Shown in pieces: positions 28,201 through 33,129 of a stretch of DNA of 33,129 nt. Source of the stretch: Treponema sp. (GTDB lineage: Bacteria > Spirochaetota > Spirochaetia > Treponematales > Breznakiellaceae); assembly GCA_031281025.1 (NCBI GenBank), contig JAITFY010000069.1:1-33129 (forward strand). Direction: 5' to 3'. The notes under the pieces were generated by a model. It saw only the letters and a program-made list of their open reading frames with translations. It was not told where the DNA came from and did not search any database. Made by a program: the position numbers and the translations under genes. Every line of letters begins with the position of its first letter. Position 1 is the stretch's first letter.

Positions 28201-31200
28201 GAAGCAAGGAAACTTGCGCATAATGCACGTTTAACTGCTAATGAGGCAATTAAGGGTTTGGAAGAAAGCGTGGATTCTGCAAATGAAAATTTCCGTCGTA
28301 GTATGGATAATACTTTTATTTTTAACGGGCTTTGGTCAAGGAGTGGAAATAATTACGTAAAAGATGTAATAAAGGGTTCTACACTCTTAAAACCAGTCGT
28401 TTCTAAAACAGTAACTGTTACAGGTTATGAAAATTATATAATGGAACCAATAATACTAAAAACAAGTCTGGAAGAAAATTATCTTGCCAGTTTGAATTCT
28501 ATTGCTATACAAGGATTATTGGAAAATGTTTTTTTTGAGATACAGGTTATATCCAGTGAAATTTTTGGAGTTGGTGAAAACCCAAAAGAGATAGAAGGAA
28601 ACCGCGAACAATCTCCTGGTAAATTCGGCGCTCACATTGGATACGGGCCCAGCACAAAACCAGAAAAAGATTTTAAAAAATCAAAAAAATCAATGTTTAA
28701 CGATGAAGGCGCCGGAGAACTTGGACGCTTGATGACGGAGTTTACCTATTGGGCTATAATTGATGCCAGAGGAACGGCTGAACTTTCTCTCGCACCGTGG
28801 GATAAACGAATATGGAATGACGACGGAAGCTGGTTTTCGTCACCTTCACTTCGCTCAGTTGGTTCGATAGCATGTTCGATAGCTGCAGGTATAGTTTCTG
28901 GCGGTGCAGGTTTTGCCGCGATATTTACAACAGCACTGGTAGGTTCTGCAAGTGAAATTGCATTTGGAGCGCTTGATGTTGCTTATGGATATAAATCCTG
29001 GGATGAAGCAGCTTTTGGTGTTGGTAAAACGATATTAACAAGTACAGTTAGTGGTTTAGGTTCAGAATATTTTGGTAAGGGGCTGACAAGTACTGTAATG
29101 GAGAAGGTAAACGGCCCTGTAAACACTGTCCTTGCACAAACCGCATTAACAGGAACTCAGACTTTAACAACTGGTTTTACTACCAGTTTAGTAGGCGGTA
29201 TTACCTACAACAGCAGCGATGGTTTTGGCTATTCCAACAAAGCTTTTAAAGCTGGAATGACAGGTGTCTTTAATAATACACTAACATCCATGGTCAGCAC
29301 ATTTACCACATCAAGCTTAACAGCAATAAACACTGGTTATTTATCGGATGATTCAAAAACAAATAAATTATTGGGTTTTAATCTTAATAATCGTGAAGAT
29401 GTTGGTAAACTTAATAACCTTATCGGCTCGCTTGCAGGTCAGGGAGTAGATTATGCTTTGGGCAATAATTTTACTATGAATGTACTCAATTTGAACCAAT
29501 TTGGCGAAGAAAAATACAATAGCGGCTTACTCGAATTAAATATTGGCCGCAGCGGCACAACAATGAACATAGGAACAGGAGGCGCAAATGTTAGTTATAA
29601 CAATTTAACCGCTGCTTTTAGAGGCGCAGCAGTCTGGAATGTAAATACACGTATTAGCGGATATATAAAAAACGAAAGCAAAGAAGGGGGCAACCAATTT
29701 GATGCTGCAGTAACTTTACGCGCTCAATATGGCTACGGAGATGATAGCGCAAAAGGTCAATTATGGGATATACTTAAAGGGGATACTTTGTTGAAGACTG
29801 ATGGAGAAGGGGATTATAGAGCGATGACTACACTCAACAAAAACGGGCAGAAAGTGGTTCATCTGACAGAGTACCGGCAAAACATGAGTGCAGAAGAACA
29901 ATTTCTTCTTGCAGTGGTTCTTGGACATGAAGCACACAGGGATGGAATAGTGACGGCTGACAATTATTTGAATACAAGAACAGCCACGCTTGCGCACACA
30001 GAAATGGCGATGAGGATGATGCTTGGCGGAGAAAGTATAGCGTTTGATCAAAACCTCGTAAACGATATGTCTGCACTCATAGCTGTAGCCACCGCGGGTG
30101 ATATGTCTGTTTTCAATGACTATGTTGATAATAATTACGATTCGAGCGCGGATTATTGGAAGTTGGTTGAAGGCGCAGATGGCTTTCACTACTTTGAATG
30201 GGACGGCAAATTAGAATTTGATTTGTCATCAATCGGAAGAGGAAACAATATTGGGGATTTAAGTGATGAAGATTTAGCGGCTATTTGGAGTGTGGGCGTT
30301 AATTTTGCAGATAAGGATGCTTTCTTGGCAGCTCTTGGGACGCTTGGTACTTTGAATAATGCAATTCATGGTTTTGAAAGAACCTTTAATGTTGTGCCAG
30401 GAAATACACCAACTACAGGTATTTTTGATACACATTGGGCTACTTTTGAAAATGCGATACTGGCGGCAGGTGATTCGGGACTGATAGCTAAAAGTGCCCA
30501 AAATATATTGAATCTTGGCACTGCGCCACAGGTTTTTGCCAATGGCTTTGGTGAAATTACGAGCAGTTACGGATGGAGAGCTATGTTATTGGGGAATACT
30601 GCTGGTCAGATTCGACCTCATTTCGCATGGGATTTAGGAGCACGAGGTCCTGGAAACAGACGAGAAAATGCAGACCCAAGATTAGTAGCCCCAATGGATG
30701 GAACACTGGCTTTTCATTTTACTCAACAAATGGGCATTCAACTGATAACTTCAGGCGGAGAGAATGAATCTATTACTTACTCCCATGCTAACGCATCATC
30801 AATTAGGAATTTTACAGGGTTGTTTTTTACTGATGGCATTAATTTAAGCGGCAATACGCTGACTGGAATATCTCAAAATATGGTTGTTGGAGTAATGGGA
30901 AATACAGGCTTATGGTCACAAGCCCCGCATGTAGATTTGATTTACAGAAAAAATGGTGTTGTACAAGACCCAGCAATCTTTTTCTATCAAAATGGAGGAA
31001 GGAATTCTTTCCCAATAACCCCTTTAGCCAGAGCTATGAGTGGGTTTTCTGGTACAGCCAATAATGTACAACTTACTTATGAAAATGTTCAAGGGATGTA
31101 TAATTATCTTACTACCGGTCCAAACAGACAAAATGTACAAGATATTTTCTGGACATTTGGAGCAAGCAGTGATTCGACACTTTTTCATAGGGTTTATACA

Positions 31201-31224
31201 AATCATAATATATTGGGTTTTTAA
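22237..31224 (+). CDS. Giant secreted protein (2995 aa): helical stalk, hydrophobic segment, HEAHRDG motif, C-terminal M23-like peptidase domain
   Basis: ATG 22237 has GGGAG 6 nt upstream and opens a signal peptide (LTFIFILSLFPSIGFA, cleavage before Q30); an in-frame ATG at 22132 lies inside the RND gene. Residues 30 to about 1880 are Glu/Trp/Tyr-rich and helical, with coiled coils at about 518-615 and 1147-1234 and related Trp-rich modules at about 339-385 and 1801-1875. About 2206-2310 is Ala/Gly/Ser-rich and hydrophobic. His2564-Glu-Ala-His-Arg-Asp-Gly follows, with a further His at 2587. About 2768-2918 is an M23/LytM-like domain: HFAWD (His2795, Asp2799), VAPMDG, YSHA (His2850), VMGNTG and PHVDL (His2898, Asp2900 where His is normal). 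About 75 residues follow. From memory it resembles very long Leptospira/Treponema proteins (TIGR04388, Lepto_longest). It is 26 nt behind the RND pair. Function unknown. Confidence 0.85.
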   Translation: MKNYLFNKTIAAFLTFIFILSLFPSIGFAQSNPFLSHGEIKGFNRSVIDSHFSRADREINPERWLTEARFGITQAIAAWELIACSLFENTFQMEEAKNQIIIWSNEELEKRFSQWLIERFFGDAVEKAVMNLSQMLENTQISYSWHLDDDGNILVDDKTGNPMVIRPDDTNREFSNDLLSWRNEADNNIRTASNSFDNVMIHLYPELLAYIPFELRESMFDIINETSLLLNNSIRREFENIAAREERIFTNRRTRDIWSLRRKSEDEAARVFTEKLIAETEASVKNGIDELNVRIEQAAAGTGDLALLGEEWLRLYKEQFERGLKAWEEAEERFFIRRIEWEQDSIRLFYESEEIWSKAFDQLEKQRDDWELSAKNLFEAGVLMFQNISDDFKKNIEDARREFELNMAMRIGEGTTKVKALIDMYLLCSSAAISALENINYWQAQYGEGEINPYENDAYQMYNSYLEKALEIREEILSNYTELFGTGALKDILSPDVSSADFYLDEYQIALIKARALVLYWERKTAIAEAVNIYASDLGAGRMTEAESRLAWEEAKAVYNASIANYEKELNELNSIGNDLQKQKDKLNNLVLIMQQEEDKLNQLHSEYTSLITISVVNRESYFYHDFNTKYNNLVLEYKLFQMTGRNSLYFAELEYAMKWEILEQRESAEKILNILIYGENDELLSLLELEEKVLEGSASEVDLRIRLAAIDLLSLFEEPYSGADWYSKVKGIYLSEDEKAALYGNGLNTQLYTDYLNSSQLLLNKRLEYELEAFINFLIEKEKADNIEDDEPDIPEFALLFLDDMEKAFYIHEVLTNLKYRIDQGKSYYTDDYEENLIIEYFVSGYSFFERDSSFLINYYDDYFLSIGLLEFFNEYSIFSYYIQEEAWQKSLFAIANLFNEYGLAAPVNLLPDIHDICQAILGKHGDFVLNSAQFIHDFDSCFQMMPQWIESEITNWKNALIEYIAAYAFFINIKPEKNTMALDIEQNVLNDNYDSIINELTSFYFLDIIETERINILLNDMYNELQLLFYMNIITETWENNLRISLTNEKHWRQYLPDVNLTDFSVPALVSSWEEGLLADALFNADYHTNRINDFYIIYSQKETSEIEGVAGNYYNSYFNSTSINRFRVNSLQFHYKDFANAARLYELSIMSSDEIRVQILAKEVELKAQEEVYNSIRNNYFREAKEFMEIGTLYDEQYSVLKDKYDFMDQKRFEYEKQDVIQRWASTAYLNLDTFDLENCKAKLLRAEIVLNVLSDLYNDETIRSDNSEYAALYSAYEQSFARRLKVMNLIETLNSESASEYANNQLIFINYQNSLNQLGYVNQDYSDYYLPESRNEWKIENIITVKNGRLVFSRNDSMLITGVNQSEAETIAGFFNTKAIPENEFFEISQFDEALRGLSQRMAGYFSNPDKLINWGLAREYLLYSLINSNQDLGFLERYYIGLEQLDRNGSMGSQTVSTGVSYLTANTKSLYSAISDKDVIINFETIYKNAWDSLSQEEKADLEFYVILMLHDTNDYFEGFSNVYTLSAYNTAVDYVAERYNRARKKAKNILTGVNIPAYKTMRDINKKMLERITSAYEEKLKLVNNWQNQLMSILSTSQSLALAYKESNERLISLEGHVIDGQKIVWEDLNQTFLESGKITEEDIAEIKEYWETMTEENANMEFTSVSRALSALFNWANNEEIISKNTLDNLWLRDIQNQKINENYFIAAADAYIAGTINAETLRAAAENAYGKYSVSLKNHQYNMYAIMMNNLSLYLDIDNNFSYVFDAIGEEIILLTAASLENRYNAELAAREIEWNQLMKDIEEKYSEWLDSAAQIFERGRADWNAGFQRMKAAEEQWYLNFENEYNRVENEWNEAYLIGLMDKESWLEMAADAANEASTDAFLSLIGAEGERLSRFVDTREPFGIRDAIPEAQNLMNELLQSSGIASMANAFGSLNSIASTASVNVRRGLGGASTWDANLVKTAAADLARQVNSEIADNEARKLAHNARLTANEAIKGLEESVDSANENFRRSMDNTFIFNGLWSRSGNNYVKDVIKGSTLLKPVVSKTVTVTGYENYIMEPIILKTSLEENYLASLNSIAIQGLLENVFFEIQVISSEIFGVGENPKEIEGNREQSPGKFGAHIGYGPSTKPEKDFKKSKKSMFNDEGAGELGRLMTEFTYWAIIDARGTAELSLAPWDKRIWNDDGSWFSSPSLRSVGSIACSIAAGIVSGGAGFAAIFTTALVGSASEIAFGALDVAYGYKSWDEAAFGVGKTILTSTVSGLGSEYFGKGLTSTVMEKVNGPVNTVLAQTALTGTQTLTTGFTTSLVGGITYNSSDGFGYSNKAFKAGMTGVFNNTLTSMVSTFTTSSLTAINTGYLSDDSKTNKLLGFNLNNREDVGKLNNLIGSLAGQGVDYALGNNFTMNVLNLNQFGEEKYNSGLLELNIGRSGTTMNIGTGGANVSYNNLTAAFRGAAVWNVNTRISGYIKNESKEGGNQFDAAVTLRAQYGYGDDSAKGQLWDILKGDTLLKTDGEGDYRAMTTLNKNGQKVVHLTEYRQNMSAEEQFLLAVVLGHEAHRDGIVTADNYLNTRTATLAHTEMAMRMMLGGESIAFDQNLVNDMSALIAVATAGDMSVFNDYVDNNYDSSADYWKLVEGADGFHYFEWDGKLEFDLSSIGRGNNIGDLSDEDLAAIWSVGVNFADKDAFLAALGTLGTLNNAIHGFERTFNVVPGNTPTTGIFDTHWATFENAILAAGDSGLIAKSAQNILNLGTAPQVFANGFGEITSSYGWRAMLLGNTAGQIRPHFAWDLGARGPGNRRENADPRLVAPMDGTLAFHFTQQMGIQLITSGGENESITYSHANASSIRNFTGLFFTDGINLSGNTLTGISQNMVVGVMGNTGLWSQAPHVDLIYRKNGVVQDPAIFFYQNGGRNSFPITPLARAMSGFSGTANNVQLTYENVQGMYNYLTTGPNRQNVQDIFWTFGASSDSTLFHRVYTNHNILGF

Positions 31225-31232
31225 TAATCACA

Positions 31233-31275
31233 AATAGAACAGGGTTAAGTATAAATATTTAATCCTGTTTCTATT
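31233..31275 (+). terminator. Long stem-loop after the giant gene
   Basis: AATAGAACAGGGTTAA (31233-31248) pairs with TTAATCCTGTTTCTATT (31259-31275): 16 bp with one bulge and one G-U pair around a 10-nt loop. It starts 9 nt after the giant-gene stop. The following bases are AT-rich but not a U-tract, so it may be an imperfect terminator or a 3'-end stabilising or processing hairpin. It sits 25 nt before the next start codon. Confidence 0.55.
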
Positions 31276-31299
31276 ATATATTAATTTAAGGAGAGATAG

Positions 31300-31686
31300 A
31301 TGAAAACACTAGAAGGAATTTTGCTGCTTTTTTTATTTATTGCTATGCTTTTTTCATGCAATAGAAATACAAATGAAGCAAGAGAACGAATTTCAGAGCA
31401 AAATATTGTTGGAGATATTACTATCTTTGATGAGTTTACTGAAAGCAATGAAATTGAATTGGAATCCTTTTTTAACCCATATTTGTTTGTGCTTGAAGAA
31501 GTTGAAGTATACGATTTTCCTGATATTATAACTGGCAAAATAATTTATACCTTAGAAATGTACGAAGATATATTTTTTGTTGGAAGAAGCGTTGTTACAT
31601 TTGAAATTAATGGGATAAACGATCACTGGACGAAAATAACTTCTCCTGTTGTAGGCTGGGTATTTGCAGCAAAGTTCGCTCAATAA
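31300..31686 (+). CDS. Small lipoprotein with SH3-like C-terminus
   Basis: This 128-residue lipoprotein has signal GILLLFLFIAMLFSCNR (lipidated Cys about 20), an acidic Ser/Glu-rich linker (about 25-60), then a compact beta-rich segment (about 62-128): LFVLEEVEVYDFPDI, FVGRSVVTFEINGI, HWTKITSPVVGWVFAAKF. The WxKI...GWVFA ending is the classical last-strand pattern of bacterial SH3 domains, which often bind peptidoglycan peptides. AAGGAGAG lies 4 nt upstream of ATG 31300. Its signal peptide (MKTLEG...FSCNR) is strikingly like that of the lipoprotein at 31997. Its position after a giant protein with a peptidoglycan-hydrolase-like tip suggests an immunity or accessory role, but that is inference. 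Confidence 0.72.
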   Translation: MKTLEGILLLFLFIAMLFSCNRNTNEARERISEQNIVGDITIFDEFTESNEIELESFFNPYLFVLEEVEVYDFPDIITGKIIYTLEMYEDIFFVGRSVVTFEINGINDHWTKITSPVVGWVFAAKFAQ

Positions 31687-31703
31687 CGAGTAGCTTGTAA
31701 TAT

Positions 31704-31741
31704 TTAACGCAATTATGTAGCAGAGTACATAATTGCGTTAA
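31704..31741 (+). terminator. Perfect 16-bp inverted repeat between the two lipoprotein genes
   Basis: TTAACGCAATTATGTA (31704-31719) and TACATAATTGCGTTAA (31726-31741) are perfect complements around a 6-nt loop. The hairpin begins 17 nt after the stop at 31686. The downstream sequence TAATTTGGTT is not a clean U-run. It may terminate the lipoprotein transcript. The TAACGC...GCGTTA ends also resemble recombination-site arms (see findings). Confidence 0.6.
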
Positions 31742-31996
31742 TAATTTGGTTGGGATGCTTCTTAGATAAGTGAAATTATTGCTTGAAAAAGATGTTTTCA
31801 AAAGCCTCAACAAACGGTAAGTGCTACATTGCCCAATGATAATAAAATACAGGTTTATGGTATTCGTGACGGTTTGTAGCAAAGATTAAGGCATTACAAA
31901 CCATCAGCTCTCCGGCTCACAAACATCAAAAGATAAATCATCCAACATATGGAAGCACTAACAAAAGGTTGTTAGTATTAATAATAGGAGTAAAAA
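31742..31996 (+). other. Non-coding gap with several small hairpins and a possible gene remnant
   Basis: This gap holds no intact gene. It contains a 7-bp hairpin (TTGAAAA 31783-31789 / TTTTCAA 31795-31801), an 8-bp repeat pair (GGTTTGTA 31871-31878 / TACAAACC 31895-31902) and an 8-bp hairpin (ACTAACAA 31957-31964 / TTGTTAGT 31969-31976). A 30-codon open stretch (31787-31879) ends IQVYGIRDGL-stop without a start codon and could be the tail of a lost gene. The Shine-Dalgarno TAGGAG at 31985-31990 serves the next gene. I see no clear promoter. Confidence 0.4.
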
Positions 31997-32887
31997 ATGA
32001 AAACATTAAAAAAAACCTGGTGTGTTTTTTTAGTTATGGCTCTGTTTTTTTCCTGTAACAGAGCTATAAATGTTATGAAAGAACAGATTGTACAGGAAAC
32101 AACTGTTGATACTATTGTCGCTGTACCGGAAACTGTAAATGAAAATATATCTGAAAGGGTTTCTGAAACAGATAATATATCACTTTTGATAAGGGAGAAT
32201 CGTGATTTGCTTACAGATCATTATTGGAGTATTTCAGATGGCAGATGGCTTGAAGGCGGTCAGACCCATGATTGGGTTGGCTCTATGACACCGCATGCTG
32301 TTTTTTATAAACTGGAAATACCACCAAACAGTGTTATATATCAAGAACGGCTCAGAAGGGAAATATTTTATTTTCTATATCAGACAGAAGAAAGTGACAA
32401 TTTTTTCCCAATCGGTTTGGTATCAAACGAACCATTTGAAATAATATTTAATGATAATTTTTCTTTCTTTAGGAAGTTAAGAGGTGGCAGACATTTTTCT
32501 GTTGGTAATAGGATTGGTGAACAAACAAATCTCAATTACCCCCTTGTCGGTATTTGGGAGGAGTATTCATTTATAAATGAATACCATTTGGTTGATCCTT
32601 TAGATAGTCTGTATTACATGGTAATTGATAAAGCAATACCATTTTGGGCAGTACGTGAGGGTACCTACTTAATAAGGCAGACTGGGGGTAATACATTCGA
32701 GACTGTATCCTCATTCCCTGATGGCCGCTTACAGCTTGAAGTAAAAAGCAACAGGCAGATGGTACTTAGGCCATTATTTGAATTGCCCGATGACGAAGAA
32801 GGTCTTGTTGATATTTTAATTATGGACCGAAACCAGATGAGGATTAGTGAGATACCTGAGGAGTATTTAAATTCTGATGGATGGTAA
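31997..32887 (+). CDS. Unrecognised lipoprotein, related at the N-terminus to the upstream small lipoprotein
   Basis: This 296-residue lipoprotein has signal TWCVFLVMALFFSCNR (lipidated Cys about 20) and an acidic linker (about 25-65) much like the 128-residue lipoprotein upstream. The body is beta-rich and aromatic: HYWSISDGRWLEGGQTHDW (about 75-93), a YKLEIPPNSVIYQERLRREI segment, VGIWEEYSFINEYHLVDP and a C-terminal REGTYLIRQTGGNTFETVSS. I do not recognise the family. TAGGAG lies 6 nt before ATG 31997. A 55-bp piece of this gene is repeated just after its stop. It could be an immunity or surface lipoprotein paired with the giant protein, or a cassette gene unrelated to it. Confidence 0.7.
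   Translation: MKTLKKTWCVFLVMALFFSCNRAINVMKEQIVQETTVDTIVAVPETVNENISERVSETDNISLLIRENRDLLTDHYWSISDGRWLEGGQTHDWVGSMTPHAVFYKLEIPPNSVIYQERLRREIFYFLYQTEESDNFFPIGLVSNEPFEIIFNDNFSFFRKLRGGRHFSVGNRIGEQTNLNYPLVGIWEEYSFINEYHLVDPLDSLYYMVIDKAIPFWAVREGTYLIRQTGGNTFETVSSFPDGRLQLEVKSNRQMVLRPLFELPDDEEGLVDILIMDRNQMRISEIPEEYLNSDGW
32219..32273 (+). repeat. Donor copy of a 55-bp direct repeat inside the lipoprotein gene
   Basis: This segment encodes HYWSISDGRWLEGGQTHD. It matches 32892-32946 at 50 of 55 positions in the same orientation, 673 bp downstream. Confidence 0.85.
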
Positions 32888-32891
32888 ATTT

Positions 32892-32948
32892 CATTATTGG
32901 TTCATTTCAGATGGCAGATGGCTTGAAGGCGGTCAAACCTATGATTAA
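32892..32948 (+). pseudogene. Relic of a second copy of the lipoprotein gene
   Basis: Starting 4 nt after the lipoprotein stop, this stretch reads HYWFISDGRWLEGGQTYD-stop in one frame and matches codons in the middle of the upstream gene (32219-32273). Of the five differences, three change one codon (AGT to TTC), one is silent (CAG to CAA) and one changes His to Tyr. Keeping the frame over 18 codons with a silent change suggests the copy once diverged as coding sequence and was later truncated by recombination. There is no start codon or signal sequence, so it is not a working gene. Confidence 0.7.
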
Positions 32949-33026
32949 TATTAACGAATTCATGACAAAAAACGTTAGACGAAATGGCTAAAAAATGATT
33001 AAAAGTCAGCAAAAATTAAAAAGGAC

Positions 33027-33055
33027 TTGACAATATATCAAAATAATGATATGTT
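33027..33055 (+). promoter_or_regulatory. Promoter of the antitoxin-like gene
   Basis: Perfect TTGACA (33027-33032), 17-nt spacer and TATGTT (33050-33055). The predicted start lies about 25 nt upstream of ATG 33088. This is an independent promoter, so the downstream module is not part of the lipoprotein transcripts. Confidence 0.7.
33035..33052. promoter_or_regulatory. Palindromic operator candidate overlapping the antitoxin promoter
   Basis: ATATCA (33035-33040) and TGATAT (33047-33052) are perfect inverted half-sites separated by AAATAA, covering the spacer and the first bases of the -10. Autorepression by the antitoxin through a palindrome over its promoter is the normal mode for Phd/YefM-type modules, so this is the likely operator. 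Confidence 0.55.
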
Positions 33056-33087
33056 TAATTATAGTATATTTTTATGGGGGTAATCTA

Positions 33088-33129
33088 ATGCCAGCAATAA
33101 GGAAAAGTGCAGATTTACGCAATAATTAT
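33088..33129 (+). CDS. Phd/YefM-like antitoxin, partial (N-terminus only; runs off right edge)
   Basis: The 14 visible codons read MPAIRKSADLRNNY. A start of this form (MP-I-R-SADLRNNY) is characteristic of Phd/YefM-family type II antitoxins, where it forms the beginning of the DNA-binding domain. GGGGG at 33076-33080 lies 7 nt upstream of the ATG. A toxin gene (often RelE/ParE or Fic/Doc type) would be expected immediately downstream, outside the window. The promoter and palindrome upstream support the assignment, but so few residues limit confidence. Confidence 0.65.
   Translation, partial: MPAIRKSADLRNNY

Noticed and set aside
29926-29946. HEAHRDG as a zincin HExxH protease motif
   Set aside because: The spacing between Glu and His is one residue short (HEAH), so it is reported only as a possible metal or catalytic motif.
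31700-32000. CRISPR array or tRNA-like structure suggested by several hairpins
   Set aside because: The hairpins differ in sequence and spacing, there are no repeated spacers, and no cloverleaf can be formed.

Overview
The window looks like chromosomal DNA of a spirochaete, most likely a Treponema-type anaerobe. The reasons are the low-to-moderate G+C, the many short lipoprotein signal peptides with relaxed lipoboxes (FFSC, LFSC, LLSAC, FTVSC), a FecR-like protein paired with a CHASE2 adenylate cyclase, and a very long secreted protein of the type I recall from Leptospira and Treponema genomes. No database was consulted, so every assignment rests on visible motifs and recalled family features.

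Layout. (1) Positions 1-3562, minus strand, hold core metabolism: a pyruvate:ferredoxin oxidoreductase cluster (gamma, delta, alpha; alpha runs off the left edge) behind a near-consensus promoter, and the tRNA-modification gene mnmG. (2) Positions 3740-6763, plus strand, hold a two-gene signalling operon: a small exported FecR-like protein overlapping a CHASE2/class III nucleotide cyclase. (3) Positions 6772-8513, minus strand, hold two unrecognised envelope proteins, one a lipoprotein with a probable C-terminal beta-barrel and one a small probable barrel. (4) Positions 8725-31224, plus strand, hold a tightly packed run of nine genes: two lipoproteins (the second TPR-like), a TolC-type outer-membrane factor, a lipoprotein periplasmic adaptor, two paralogous lipoproteins with Ig-like (Big_5-type) domains, two RND transporters, and a secreted protein of 2995 residues. 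(5) Positions 31225-33129 form a looser tail: two small lipoprotein genes separated by strong inverted repeats, a decayed fragment duplicated from the second lipoprotein gene, and the first 14 codons of a Phd/YefM-like antitoxin with its own promoter and palindromic operator.

Main interest. The giant protein is transcriptionally tied to a complete tripartite efflux system. It has a signal peptide, about 1850 residues of Trp/Glu-rich helical and coiled-coil sequence bracketed by a repeated Trp-rich module, a small-residue hydrophobic stretch, a HEAHRDG motif, and a C-terminal M23 (LytM-like) peptidase fold in which the second His of the HxH motif is Asp. This is the architecture of a long stalk with an enzymatic tip. 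The small lipoproteins and gene relic behind it recall the immunity/orphan-cassette tails of polymorphic toxin loci. The two RND pumps show altered TM4/TM10 proton-relay residues, and two Ig-like lipoproteins sit between adaptor and pumps, so this may be a dedicated envelope or secretion machine rather than a drug pump. That functional reading is inference.
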